Shown: one piece after another, positions 14,252 through 20,869 of the stretch
Position numbering within the stretch: the stretch's first letter is position 1
How the letters are laid out: every line of letters starts with the position of its first letter
Source of the DNA: Micrococcales bacterium
Lineage (GTDB): Bacteria > Actinomycetota > Actinomycetes > S36-B12 > UBA5976
Direction: 5' to 3'
DNA: 27,365 nt
Assembly: GCA_024640585.1 (NCBI GenBank)
Contig: JAHEEQ010000004.1
Location: 1-27,365, forward strand
The notes under the pieces: model-generated
What the model was told of the DNA's origin: nothing
Database searches by the model: none
Seen by the model: the letters and a program-made list of their open reading frames with translations, nothing else
Position numbers and translations under genes: made by a program

Positions 14252-15286
14252 ATGTCTGTCACTAGCGAACACGAAATGCTTGCTGACCACACCACACTCA
14301 GAGTTGGTGGGGTAGCAGATCGCATAGTGCTCGCAACTACTGAAGAAGAAATTCTGCAAACAGTAAAAGAGTGCGACGAAAAGGAAATTTCACTTCTTAT
14401 TCTTGGTGGCGGATCCAACGTAGTTATTTCCGATGATGGCTTTCGCGGAACAGTTTTATTGATTCGCACTTCTGGCTATGAAGTTGCAAGCGATGCGTGC
14501 AGTGGTGCAATGGTTACTGTGCAAGCTGGACAAAATTGGGATGAATTTGTCCAAGAAACAATTTCAAAAGAGTGGTACGGAATCGAAGCCCTTTCTGGAA
14601 TTCCTGGAACCGTTGGCGCAACTCCAATCCAAAATGTTGGTGCGTATGGTCAAGAAGTTTCGCAAACAATCGCGCATGTGCGAACTTATGATCGCGAAAA
14701 TCGTGAAATCAAAACTTTTTATTTTGCGGATTGTCAATTTGGATATCGTGATTCAATCTTTAAAACTAATCCAAATCGGTTTGTGATTTTGCAAGTCGCA
14801 TTTCAATTGCGATTAGGCGACCATTCTGCGCCAATTGAATACGCCGAGTTGGCGAAGAATCTTGATGTAGAAGTTGGCAAGAGATCCAAATCTGCAAAGG
14901 TGCGCGAAGAGGTTCTAAAACTCCGCAATGCAAAAGGTATGGTGTTAAATCCAGTAGATCATGACACCTGGAGTGTTGGATCTTTCTTCACAAATCCAAT
15001 CTTGCAAGATTCAAAATCTTTTCCTACAGATTGTCCAAGATGGGTGCAGCTAGATGGGCGCGTAAAGCTAAGCGCAGCCTGGCTGGTTGAGAACTCTGGC
15101 CATACAAAGGGATTTGGAATCAATCAAAATGCCACACTTTCAAATAAGCATAGTTTGGCCATTACTAATCGCGGCAATGCAACTGCTAGCGATATTTTGG
15201 AACTAGCAAATCATGTGCAAGAAAAAGTGTTTGCGCAATTTGGATTAAAACTCGAACTCGAGCCAAATCTGATTGGCAATTTCTAA
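14252..15286 (+). CDS. murB: UDP-N-acetylenolpyruvoylglucosamine reductase (MurB)
   Basis: 344-residue cytoplasmic FAD/NADPH enzyme that reduces the enolpyruvyl group of UDP-GlcNAc-enolpyruvate to give UDP-MurNAc, second committed step of peptidoglycan synthesis. FAD-binding landmarks: 'LGGGSNVVISDDGF' (52-64 region) and 'GIPGTVGATPIQNVGAYGQE' (about 117-136). Catalytic residues appear in place: Arg 166 in 'FGYRDS', the proton-donor Ser 244 in 'VGSFFTNP' and Glu 337 in 'LEPNLIG'. The 'FGYRDSIF' insert makes it a type I MurB. The upstream ATG has no clear ribosome-binding site. It converges with the aminotransferase gene; only 10 nt separate the two stops and no intrinsic terminator is evident there. 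Confidence 0.96.
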   Translation: MSVTSEHEMLADHTTLRVGGVADRIVLATTEEEILQTVKECDEKEISLLILGGGSNVVISDDGFRGTVLLIRTSGYEVASDACSGAMVTVQAGQNWDEFVQETISKEWYGIEALSGIPGTVGATPIQNVGAYGQEVSQTIAHVRTYDRENREIKTFYFADCQFGYRDSIFKTNPNRFVILQVAFQLRLGDHSAPIEYAELAKNLDVEVGKRSKSAKVREEVLKLRNAKGMVLNPVDHDTWSVGSFFTNPILQDSKSFPTDCPRWVQLDGRVKLSAAWLVENSGHTKGFGINQNATLSNKHSLAITNRGNATASDILELANHVQEKVFAQFGLKLELEPNLIGNF

Positions 15287-15296
15287 AGTTTAAAAA

Positions 15297-16505
15297 TTAC
15301 TTTGCTTCTCCGAGCAGCTTTTGCATTCGAGTTACGCCCTCAATCAAATCTTCGTCACCTAGTGCATAAGACAAACGAATGTAACCTGATGGGCCGAAAG
15401 CTTCGCCCGGTACGACCGCTACTTCGGCTTCTTCCAAAATAAGCGCAGCGAGTTCTGCCGAAGTGTTGCAAACTTTTCCGCGGATTTCTTTTCCGAGCAG
15501 TCCTTTGACTGATGGGTAAACATAAAACGCACCTTCTGGAGTTGGGCAAACCACACCAGGAATTTCGTTCAACATTTTCACCATTAGTTTGCGACGTCGA
15601 TCGAATGCAACCTTCATTGCATCTACAGCTTGCAGATCACCATTCAATGCAGCGATGCCTGCACGTTGTGCAACGTTGTTTACGTTTGATGAAAGGTGTG
15701 ATTGCAAGTTTGTTGCGGCTTTAATGACGTCCTTTGGCCCGATCATCCAACCCACTCGCCAGCCAGTCATTGCATATGTTTTTGCAACACCATTCAAGAT
15801 GATGCAAGTGTCAGCAAGTTCTGGAACTGCAACTGGCATTGATACTGCTTTTGCGCCGTCGTATAGCAAGTGTTCATAAATCTCATCGGCAATTACCCAA
15901 ATGCCATGTTTCACTGCCCACTCGCCAATTGCTTTCACTTGCTGTTCGGAATAAACCGAGCCAGTTGGATTTGATGGGGAGCAAAACAACAGCGCTTTTG
16001 TTTTAGAAGTGCGTGCTGCTTCAAGTTGTTCGACAGTTACTAGATAATTTTGAGTTTCATCAGCTACAACTTCGATAGCTTTTCCACCAGCAAGTGCAAT
16101 CGCTTCTGGATAGGTCGTCCAGTACGGCGCTGGCAAAATAACTTCGTCACCTGCGTCCACAATTGTTGCAAAAGCTTGGTAAACCGCTTGCTTGCCACCA
16201 TTTGTCACAAGTACTTGTGATGCATCGATTTCAAAACCAGAATCTCGTTTAGTCTTCGCAACGATCGCGTCTTTAAGTTCTGGCAATCCCGCAGCTGGGG
16301 TGTAGCGGTGGTTGGCCGGCGCTTTGGCGGCCTCAATTGCCGCATTAACAATGTAGTCCGGCGTTGGAAAATCTGGTTCTCCCGCACCAAAGCCGACAAC
16401 TGGCCGGCCGGCAGCTTTGAGAGCCTTGGCTTTGGCGTCCACTGCGAGGGTGGCTGATTCGGCGATTGCGCCAATGCGCTTGGAGATGCGAGAGTGTGTG
16501 GTCAT
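15297..16505 (-). CDS. aspC: Pyridoxal-phosphate aminotransferase, class I (aspartate aminotransferase-like)
   Basis: About 402-residue fold-type I PLP enzyme of the I-gamma (Thermus-type) AspAT subgroup, expected to interconvert aspartate and 2-oxoglutarate with oxaloacetate and glutamate. Landmarks: '[17 protein letters not shown]' near the N-terminus, '[10 protein letters not shown]' (PLP-stacking Trp region), '[11 protein letters not shown]' (Asn), '[10 protein letters not shown]' (Asp/Tyr) and '[16 protein letters not shown]' with the Schiff-base Lys 242 (from ATG 16505). The C-terminal substrate Arg lies in 'GYIRLSYAL'. A GTG at 16511 is an alternative start. In other Actinobacteria this gene occupies the same place before tRNA-Trp and secE. 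Prephenate transamination is a possible second activity in this subgroup. Confidence 0.93.
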   Translation of the reverse strand: MTTHSRISKRIGAIAESATLAVDAKAKALKAAGRPVVGFGAGEPDFPTPDYIVNAAIEAAKAPANHRYTPAAGLPELKDAIVAKTKRDSGFEIDASQVLVTNGGKQAVYQAFATIVDAGDEVILPAPYWTTYPEAIALAGGKAIEVVADETQNYLVTVEQLEAARTSKTKALLFCSPSNPTGSVYSEQQVKAIGEWAVKHGIWVIADEIYEHLLYDGAKAVSMPVAVPELADTCIILNGVAKTYAMTGWRVGWMIGPKDVIKAATNLQSHLSSNVNNVAQRAGIAALNGDLQAVDAMKVAFDRRRKLMVKMLNEIPGVVCPTPEGAFYVYPSVKGLLGKEIRGKVCNTSAELAALILEEAEVAVVPGEAFGPSGYIRLSYALGDEDLIEGVTRMQKLLGEAK

Positions 16506-16522
16506 GGGCACATTCTGCCGAA

Positions 16523-16559
16523 TACCTAAATTATCAGGTAAGTCCGCTCAGAGTGTGAA
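16523..16559 (-). promoter_or_regulatory. Promoter with overlapping palindrome upstream of the aminotransferase gene
   Basis: On the minus strand a -35 TTCACA (16559-16554), 18-nt spacer and -10 GATAAT (16535-16530) point toward the aminotransferase start at 16505. The imperfect palindrome TACCT-N8-AGGTA (16523-16540) covers the -10, the place an operator would occupy. Both are read by eye. Confidence 0.5.
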
Positions 16560-16573
16560 CGCAAATACGCGAA

Positions 16574-16603
16574 TTGGTTCATCTACCTTTTCACCCGTAC
16601 ACT
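16574..16603 (+). promoter_or_regulatory. Candidate promoter for tRNA-Trp-secE-nusG
   Basis: TTGGTT (16574-16579), 18-nt spacer and TACACT (16598-16603) fit the actinobacterial -35/-10 pattern (TAnnnT). Transcription would begin about 70 nt upstream of tRNA-Trp. The remaining bases to 16677 show no other clear element. Confidence 0.45.
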
Positions 16604-16677
16604 CCGCCGGTCGGTAGCCCTGCTGCTGTGCGCGAGCACGCCTAAAAACTGCTAGTGCGCAAGAGTGGAATTCCCGA

Positions 16678-16750
16678 AGGGCAGTAGCTCAATTGGCAGA
16701 GTAGCGGTCTCCAAAACCGCGGGTTGGGGGTTCAAATCCCTCCTGCCCTG
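16678..16750 (+). tRNA. tRNA-Trp (CCA)
   Basis: 73-nt cloverleaf: acceptor AGGGCAG/CTGCCCT, D-stem GCTC, anticodon stem GCGGT/ACCGC around CTCCAAA (anticodon CCA), T-arm GGGGG/TCCCT-type stem (one G-T pair) with loop TTCAAAT, discriminator G. No 3' CCA is encoded. It precedes secE, as in most Actinobacteria. Confidence 0.96.
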
Positions 16751-16788
16751 CTAGAAGCACGCAATAAAACGAAACGAACGAGGAACAA

Positions 16789-17040
16789 ATGTCAGACGCA
16801 GAATTCAGCGAGCATCGCGAATCACGCAAACACAAGGACGGGATCAGCAATCCCTTCAAGCGTGCTGCAAATTTCGTTCAAGAATCAATTGCAGAACTTC
16901 GTCGAGTTGTTTGGCCAACTCAGAAGCAGGTTGTCACTTACACAGTTATCGTTTTGGTGTTCGTGACCGTAATGTCATTGCTCGTAAGTGCAATCGACAT
17001 CCTTGTCGGCCGCGGAATCTTGCGAATCTTCGGCAGCTAG
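16789..17040 (+). CDS. secE: Preprotein translocase subunit SecE
   Basis: 83-residue single-helix subunit that clamps SecY in the Sec translocon. A polar N-terminus (residues 1-25) leads to the amphipathic helix 'FVQESIAELRRVVWPTQKQV' containing the universally conserved W-P-T, and then one membrane helix (about 50-73). The ATG has GAGGAAC upstream. It lies 38 nt after tRNA-Trp and 18 nt before nusG, the standard secE-nusG pair, so all three are probably on one transcript. Confidence 0.96.
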   Translation: MSDAEFSEHRESRKHKDGISNPFKRAANFVQESIAELRRVVWPTQKQVVTYTVIVLVFVTVMSLLVSAIDILVGRGILRIFGS

Positions 17041-17058
17041 TAAACAGGAGTAATAAAA

Positions 17059-17859
17059 GTGACTGAAAATCAAAACCTCGATCTTTTCGACGAAGTTGTT
17101 GATGAACAGCAATCAATCGATGCAGCACCAGCTGCAGAAGAGTCATTTGCTGAATCATTCAGTGCACCAGCTGAATCTATTGAAGAAGAAGTTGCCGCTG
17201 TAGAAGAAGCGCACACCGAGATTGCAGAAGAATCTGATGAATTAGATCCGGTCGAAGCTTTCAAAGAAGATTTAATGTCAAAGCCTGGCGATTGGTATGT
17301 AATCCATTCATACGCTGGTTACGAAAAGCGCGTTAAAGAAAATCTCGAAAGCCGCATCAAGTCATTGGACATGGACGAATTTATTTACCAAGTCGCAGTT
17401 CCTTATGAAGAAGTAACTGAAATTAAGAACCAAAAGCCAAAGAAGGTTTTGCGTAACAAACTTCCTGGTTACATCTTGGTTCGTGCAACACTTGATAGCG
17501 AAGAAGCTGGTGGAGATAAGGCATGGGGAACCATTCGCCACACTCCAGGTGTGACTGGATTCATTGGTGCAAACAATCATCCAATCCCATTGTCACTTGA
17601 TGAAGTTGCAAACATCTTGGCGCCAAAACCAGAGAAGAAGTCTTCTCCTTCAGCTCCTGGTTCACTTGCACCAAAGATCGAAGTTTTGGATTTCGCAGTT
17701 GGCGATTCAGTAACCATCATCGATGGACCATTCGCATCTGTGCAAACAACGATTTCTGAAATCAATGTTGATGCCCAAAAGGTAATCGGCCTTGTAGAAA
17801 TCTTCGGTCGTGAAACTCAGGTTGAACTTGCATTCAATCAAGTTCAGCGAAACGACTAA
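17059..17859 (+). CDS. nusG: Transcription termination/antitermination protein NusG
   Basis: 266-residue RNA polymerase-associated factor. Residues 1-75 are an acidic, Ala/Glu-rich, low-complexity extension. The NGN domain begins at 'GDWYVIHSYAGYEKRVKENL' (about residue 77) and includes 'LPGYILVRATL' and 'RHTPGVTGFIG'. A Pro/Ser linker leads to the KOW domain 'FAVGDSVTIIDGPFASVQTT' ending in 'RETQVELAFNQVQ'. The long acidic N-terminus occurs in several actinobacterial NusG proteins, making them larger than the ~180-residue E. coli form. The GTG start has AGGAG (17047-17051) at good spacing. It is co-transcribed with secE; a hairpin separates it from rplK. Confidence 0.96.
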   Translation: MTENQNLDLFDEVVDEQQSIDAAPAAEESFAESFSAPAESIEEEVAAVEEAHTEIAEESDELDPVEAFKEDLMSKPGDWYVIHSYAGYEKRVKENLESRIKSLDMDEFIYQVAVPYEEVTEIKNQKPKKVLRNKLPGYILVRATLDSEEAGGDKAWGTIRHTPGVTGFIGANNHPIPLSLDEVANILAPKPEKKSSPSAPGSLAPKIEVLDFAVGDSVTIIDGPFASVQTTISEINVDAQKVIGLVEIFGRETQVELAFNQVQRND

Positions 17860-17867
17860 AAAAAGTT

Positions 17868-17889
17868 CTCAGTCAGAAATCTGATTGAG
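17868..17889. promoter_or_regulatory. Hairpin in the nusG-rplK gap, terminator-like on the minus strand
   Basis: CTCAGTCAGA (17868-17877) pairs with TCTGATTGAG (17880-17889), ten positions with one G-T pair. On the plus strand it is preceded, not followed, by an A-run (17858-17864), so it reads as hairpin plus T-run only on the minus strand. In the plus direction it lies in the rplK leader, where L1 autoregulation acts in other bacteria; no direct match to an L1 site is claimed. Confidence 0.55.
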
Positions 17890-17920
17890 TAAAGAAAAAC
17901 AAAAGAAGGAACCCGAAAAA

Positions 17921-18352
17921 ATGGCCCCGAAAAAGAAAGTAACCGGTCTGATTAAACTTCAGATTCAAGCCGGTGCTGCCAACCCTGCGCCACCAGTTGG
18001 CCCAGCGCTTGGTCAACACGGTGTCAACATCATGGAATTCTGCAAGGCGTACAACGCTGCAACAGAAGACAAGCGTGGAAACGTTATTCCAGTTGAAATT
18101 ACCGTTTATGAAGATCGCTCATTTGATTTCAAATTGAAGACCCCACCGGCTTCACGTTTGATTTTGAAAGCAGCTGGTTTGGAAAAAGGTTCATCAATTC
18201 CACAAACCACCAAAGTTGGTTCGCTGACTAAGGATCAGGTTCGCAAAATTGCTGAAGAAAAAATGCCAGACCTAAACGCCAACGATGTTGATGCAGCAAT
18301 GAAGATCATCGAAGGTACCGCACGTCAGATGGGTATCACCATCCAGGAATAG
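17921..18352 (+). CDS. rplK: 50S ribosomal protein L11
   Basis: 143-residue protein of the GTPase-associated centre, binding 23S rRNA near the stalk base. Landmarks: '[20 protein letters not shown]' with '[19 protein letters not shown]' (N-terminal domain, thiostrepton-binding prolines) and '[20 protein letters not shown]' to '[11 protein letters not shown]' (C-terminal RNA-binding domain). The ATG at 17921 with AAGGAA upstream gives the normal 141-144 residue length. The frame is open 12 codons further to a TTG at 17885, inside the hairpin, which is rejected as start. It is followed by rplA after an 81-nt spacer with hairpins. Confidence 0.97.
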   Translation: MAPKKKVTGLIKLQIQAGAANPAPPVGPALGQHGVNIMEFCKAYNAATEDKRGNVIPVEITVYEDRSFDFKLKTPPASRLILKAAGLEKGSSIPQTTKVGSLTKDQVRKIAEEKMPDLNANDVDAAMKIIEGTARQMGITIQE

Positions 18353-18406
18353 GCGTAACTACGCCCACATCAAATTGATGTGACAGTGGAAGAGCAACTG
18401 CCGCTC
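18352..18406 (+). promoter_or_regulatory. Tandem hairpins in the rplK-rplA spacer
   Basis: GGCGT/ACGCC (18352-18365, loop AACT) is followed at once by a perfect CACATCA/TGATGTG stem (18366-18382, loop AAT) and then a weaker GAGC/GCTC pair (18392-18406). None has a T-run, so they are not terminators. They may control the rplA mRNA end or serve as a binding site for L1; the role is inference. Confidence 0.45.
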
Positions 18407-18433
18407 GTACCACGAACTGCATTAAGGAGCAGA

Positions 18434-19147
18434 ATGAAACGCAGTAAGAAATGGCGCGCAGCCGCCGAACTCTTTAATAGAGATGATTTGCACACTCCAA
18501 TCGCAGCTTTGCGTTTGGTTAAACAAGGTGCAACCACCAAGTTTGATGCAACAGTTGATGTTGCAGTCGTTCTCGGTGTAGATCCGCGTAAAGCAGATCA
18601 AATGGTGCGAAGCACTGTCAACTTGCCACACGGCACCGGTAAGACCGCTCGGGTTCTGGTCTTTGCTGGTGGTGAACAAGCAGAAGCAGCACGTGCAGCA
18701 GGAGCTGATCACGTTGGTAGCGACGAATTGCTTGAAAAAGTTGCTGGCGGTTGGACTGACTTCGATTCAGTCGTTGCAACTCCAGACATGATGGGTAAGG
18801 TCGGTCGTCTTGGAAAGGTTTTGGGCCCACGCGGCCTTATGCCAAACCCAAAGACCGGAACTGTTACCACTGATGTTGCGAAAGCAGTTTCAGACATCAA
18901 GGGCGGCAAGATTGAATTCCGTATTGATAAGCACTCAAACTTGCACATCATCATCGGAAAAGCATCATTCACCGATCAACAACTAGCAGACAATTACGCA
19001 GCCGTACTTGATGAAATTCTTCGTGTGAAGCCTTCATCATCAAAGGGTCGCTACATCAAGAAAATTGCAGTGTCTTCAACTATGGGACCTGGCGTTTTGG
19101 TTGATACAAGCCTGACTCGCAACTTGGCTGACGAAAACCCAAGCTAG
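18434..19147 (+). CDS. rplA: 50S ribosomal protein L1
   Basis: 237-residue protein of the L1 stalk, and in other bacteria a translational repressor of its own operon. The start '[19 protein letters not shown]' is the actinobacterial consensus; '[19 protein letters not shown]' followed by '[19 protein letters not shown]' and '[20 protein letters not shown]' plus 'PNPKTGTVT' are family hallmarks. ATG at 18434 has AAGGAG at ideal spacing, so the 18-codon upstream extension from a GTG at 18380 is rejected. Length is normal. A perfect 16-bp hairpin follows 11 nt after the stop. Confidence 0.97.
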   Translation: MKRSKKWRAAAELFNRDDLHTPIAALRLVKQGATTKFDATVDVAVVLGVDPRKADQMVRSTVNLPHGTGKTARVLVFAGGEQAEAARAAGADHVGSDELLEKVAGGWTDFDSVVATPDMMGKVGRLGKVLGPRGLMPNPKTGTVTTDVAKAVSDIKGGKIEFRIDKHSNLHIIIGKASFTDQQLADNYAAVLDEILRVKPSSSKGRYIKKIAVSSTMGPGVLVDTSLTRNLADENPS

Positions 19148-19158
19148 TAACAAAAGCC

Positions 19159-19194
19159 TTGTTTTGGGCGCGAAGCAATTCGCGCCCAAAACAA
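19159..19194 (+). terminator. Perfect 16-bp hairpin after rplA (weak terminator or processing site)
   Basis: Positions 19159-19174 are perfectly complementary to 19179-19194 around a GCAA loop, with core GGGCGCGAA. Only three T residues follow, so it is not a textbook terminator; it could end most rplK-rplA transcripts or stabilise their 3' end. It comes directly before the L10 leader fold. Confidence 0.6.
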
Positions 19195-19195
19195 T

Positions 19196-19334
19196 TTCAA
19201 ATCCACGGATTTGGAAACCAAAGCGGTGAGCCTCTATGGTTCACCCACCGAAGACCGCCGGATTTGAATCTCCCGATTCAACTAAGGCTCTGCGAAGCAG
19301 AGATCCAGCGCAGGTGTGAAGAAGTCTCGAAAGA
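19196..19334 (+). ncRNA. L10 leader-like cis-regulatory RNA upstream of rplJ
   Basis: TTCAAATCC (19196-19204) pairs with GGATTTGAA (19260-19268), closing a domain that contains the hairpin GGTGAGCC/GGTTCACC and the segment 'CACCGAAGACCGCC', which resembles the L10-binding internal loop known from ribosomal L10 leaders. A further hairpin CTCTGC-GAA-GCAGAG lies at 19288-19302. Position immediately upstream of rplJ fits the L10(L12)4 autoregulation known in other bacteria. It is a structure read by eye; a covariance-model search would decide. Confidence 0.7.
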
Positions 19335-19371
19335 GTTTTCCCCTCGCATTCTGCGCAGGGGATTTTGTTTT
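19335..19371 (+). terminator. Attenuator terminator in the rplJ leader
   Basis: TCCCCTCGCA (19339-19348) pairs with TGCG-c-AGGGGA (19352-19362) with one bulged C, followed by TTTTGTTTT. It lies 43 nt before rplJ, so it would block rplJ-rplL expression when formed. A competing pairing of GCGCAG (19308-19313) with CTGCGC (19351-19356) would open it, the arrangement of an attenuator/antiterminator. Confidence 0.75.
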
Positions 19372-19375
19372 ATGA

Positions 19376-19409
19376 GTCCTTAGCCGGTTTATCGATTACC
19401 CGGAAGGAC
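19376..19409 (+). promoter_or_regulatory. Hairpin sequestering the rplJ ribosome-binding site
   Basis: GTCCTT (19376-19381) pairs with AAGGAC (19404-19409) and CCGG (19384-19387) with CCGG (19400-19403), ten pairs with an AG bulge and a 12-nt loop. The paired AAGGA is the Shine-Dalgarno sequence of rplJ, whose ATG is at 19414, so initiation should be low unless the stem opens. Confidence 0.65.
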
Positions 19410-19413
19410 GCCC

Positions 19414-20070
19414 ATGGCGCGCACCGACAAGACCGCAGCACTCGCGGACCTCGAAGCAGGTTTCCGCGAATCTAATGCGGCTTTGCTCACCGAGTATCGC
19501 GGCTTAACCGTGGCACAGTTGAAAACACTGCGCCGCTCAATTGCTACAGAAGCTGAATACGCAGTTGTTAAGAACACCCTCACCAAAATCGCTGCAAAGC
19601 GTGCAGGTGTTGAAGGTCTTGACGAAATGCTTGAAGGCCCAAGCGCAATTGCTTTTGTGAAGGGCGACGCAATCAATGTTGCTAAAGCACTTAAAAACTT
19701 CGCAAAGGAACATCCACTTCTTGTAATCAAGGGTGGTTACTTCGACGGCAAAGTTGTATCAGCTGATGAAGTTAAGAAGCTTGCAGATCTCGAATCTCGC
19801 GAAGTCCTATTGTCCAAGGTTGCTGGCGCACTTATGGCCACCTTGTCCAAGGCAGTTCGCACAATCGATGCACTACGTGCATCACTTGAAGATGGTTCTG
19901 AAAAACCATCTGAAACTGTTGCAGAAGCACCTGCAGCAGCAGAAGCTACTGAAGTTGTAGCAGAAGAAGCTTCAGCACCGGCTCCGGCCGAAGCTGAGGT
20001 TGAAGCAGTTGAATCTGCCGAAACAGCAGAAACACCAGCAGAAGAAACAGCAGAAACCACCGAGGCATAA
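19414..20070 (+). CDS. rplJ: 50S ribosomal protein L10 with acidic C-terminal tail
   Basis: 218-residue stalk protein that anchors L7/L12 dimers to the ribosome. Residues 1-110 are the rRNA-binding domain ('[20 protein letters not shown]', '[17 protein letters not shown]', '[11 protein letters not shown]'). Residues 130-158 carry the helix that binds L12 ('[20 protein letters not shown]'). From about residue 162 there is an Ala/Glu/Thr-rich acidic tail of roughly 55 residues, unusual against the typical 165-175 residue protein. The ATG at 19414 is preceded by GGAAGGAC, which is paired in a hairpin. Expression is probably set by the leader attenuator and that hairpin. It is co-transcribed with rplL (45 nt downstream). 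Confidence 0.96.
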   Translation: MARTDKTAALADLEAGFRESNAALLTEYRGLTVAQLKTLRRSIATEAEYAVVKNTLTKIAAKRAGVEGLDEMLEGPSAIAFVKGDAINVAKALKNFAKEHPLLVIKGGYFDGKVVSADEVKKLADLESREVLLSKVAGALMATLSKAVRTIDALRASLEDGSEKPSETVAEAPAAAEATEVVAEEASAPAPAEAEVEAVESAETAETPAEETAETTEA

Positions 20071-20115
20071 GCCTCAAACCGGCCGGACTACGGCAAAAAG
20101 AAAGGATCGCTCATC

Positions 20116-20502
20116 ATGGCGAAGCTCAGCACTGAAGAGCTCTTGAACGCGTTCAAGGAACTCTCACTAATCGAACTAACCGATTTTGTTAAGCAATTTG
20201 AAGAAACCTTCGGCGTAACCGCAGCTGCACCTGTTGCAGTTGCAGTTGCTGGTGGTGCAGGTGGCGGCGACGCTGCTGCAAGTGAAGCTCAAGATGAATT
20301 CGATGTCATCTTGGAAGATGGCGGCGCTCAGAAGATTGCAGTCATCAAGGAAGTTCGTACCCTCACCAGCCTTGGCTTGAAAGAAGCTAAGGACCTAGTT
20401 GAAGGTGCTCCAAAGCCAGTACTTGAAAAGGTTAAGAAGGACGTTGCTGAAAAGGCAAAAGAGGCCCTCGAAGCTGCAGGTGCAAAGGTCACCGTCAAGT
20501 AA
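20116..20502 (+). CDS. rplL: 50S ribosomal protein L7/L12
   Basis: 128-residue stalk protein that recruits translation factor GTPases. N-terminal dimerisation domain '[20 protein letters not shown]' and beyond, Ala/Gly hinge '[17 protein letters not shown]', then the globular C-terminal domain '[20 protein letters not shown]' and '[19 protein letters not shown]', a factor-binding surface conserved across bacteria. ATG at 20116 has AAAGGATC upstream. Length is normal. A strong terminator follows 15 nt after the stop, ending the rplJ-rplL transcript before rpoB. Confidence 0.98.
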   Translation: MAKLSTEELLNAFKELSLIELTDFVKQFEETFGVTAAAPVAVAVAGGAGGGDAAASEAQDEFDVILEDGGAQKIAVIKEVRTLTSLGLKEAKDLVEGAPKPVLEKVKKDVAEKAKEALEAAGAKVTVK

Positions 20503-20517
20503 CTCAGGTCATAAACT

Positions 20518-20553
20518 AAAAGTGCCCCGCTCACAAGGCGGGGCACTTTTTTA
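20518..20553 (+). terminator. Strong intrinsic terminator after rplL
   Basis: AAAAGTGCCCCGC (20518-20530) pairs perfectly with GCGGGGCACTTTT (20538-20550), loop TCACAAG, followed by further T residues. It separates rplJL from rpoBC, although some read-through is usual in this cluster in other bacteria. Confidence 0.95.
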
Positions 20554-20753
20554 TTCGACCCGATTCGGCTAAAAAAGAGACATTTCCGTGACCTTTCGGT
20601 GCTTGACCGAGCGGCTCTTTTCCATAAGAGTTCACCCACCTTCCGGAGGTTTTTCTTCGGCGGGGGAGCAAATGAGGGCCACCTCAACTCCTTCCTGCGA
20701 CTTCTGTCGAGCAGGTGAGGGTGGGGATGAGCCGAATATGAGCCCCTCGAGGT
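20553..20753 (+). other. rplL-rpoB intergenic region: paired segments, no convincing gene
   Basis: This 317-nt gap (to 20869) is richer in G and C than the coding sequence around it. ATTCGGCT (20563-20570) is complementary to AGCCGAAT (20730-20737); inside that span CCTGC-GAC/GTC-GCAGG (20694-20715) makes a hairpin that extends outward with CCACCTC pairing imperfectly with GAGGGTGG (20679-20724), and ACCT/AGGT around TCCGG sits near 20640-20652 before TTTTT. It might be a structured RNA or just the upstream region of the rpoB promoter; there is no recognised RNA family. An 84-codon open frame here has no ribosome-binding site or family resemblance. Confidence 0.4.
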
Positions 20754-20782
20754 TAGACAGGCGCGTGCCATTCGGGTACAGT
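20754..20782 (+). promoter_or_regulatory. rpoB: Candidate rpoB promoter
   Basis: TAGACA (20754-20759), a 17-nt spacer and TACAGT (20777-20782) match the housekeeping pattern closely (5 of 6 at -35, TAnnnT at -10). Transcription would start near 20789, giving a leader of about 80 nt to the rpoB GTG. A second TTGACA at 20816-20821 has only a poor -10. Confidence 0.55.
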
Positions 20783-20806
20783 GCCGCGTTGCGCTACCCA
20801 AAAATT

Positions 20807-20847
20807 GACCGCCGTTTGACACGGTCGTTTTTGCGTGCGTAAAAACG
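20807..20847 (+). promoter_or_regulatory. Two tandem hairpins in the rpoB leader
   Basis: GACCG/CGGTC (20807-20811 with 20822-20826) is followed directly by CGTTTTTGCG/CGTAAAAACG (20826-20847, one G-T pair). They end about 10 nt before the rpoB Shine-Dalgarno GGAAGGA. Neither has a terminator tail. Possible target of control of rpoB translation; function is inference. Confidence 0.45.
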
Positions 20848-20869
20848 CCCACCCAGCGGAAGGATCACA

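Noticed and set aside
16548..16557. TCAGAGTGTG repeated upstream of tRNA-Thr (11521-11530) and near the tRNA-Trp promoter
   Set aside because: A shared decamer in two short gaps could be chance; its position relative to the promoters differs, so no common regulatory role is claimed.
17885..17920. Upstream TTG extension of rplK
   Set aside because: Would start within a hairpin and without a ribosome-binding site; the ATG at 17921 has AAGGAA and gives normal L11 length.
18380..18433. Upstream GTG extension of rplA
   Set aside because: L1 homologues begin at the 'MKRSKK' Met, which has AAGGAG at correct spacing.
19737..20060. Ala/Ser-rich minus-strand open frame opposite the rplJ 3' half
   Set aside because: It is the mirror of the GC-biased, Glu/Ala-rich L10 tail and has no start signals.
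20588..20842. 84-codon plus-strand open frame in the rplL-rpoB gap
   Set aside because: No ribosome-binding site, no recognisable family, Arg/Ser/Pro-rich random-looking composition, and it runs over the predicted rpoB promoter and leader hairpins.
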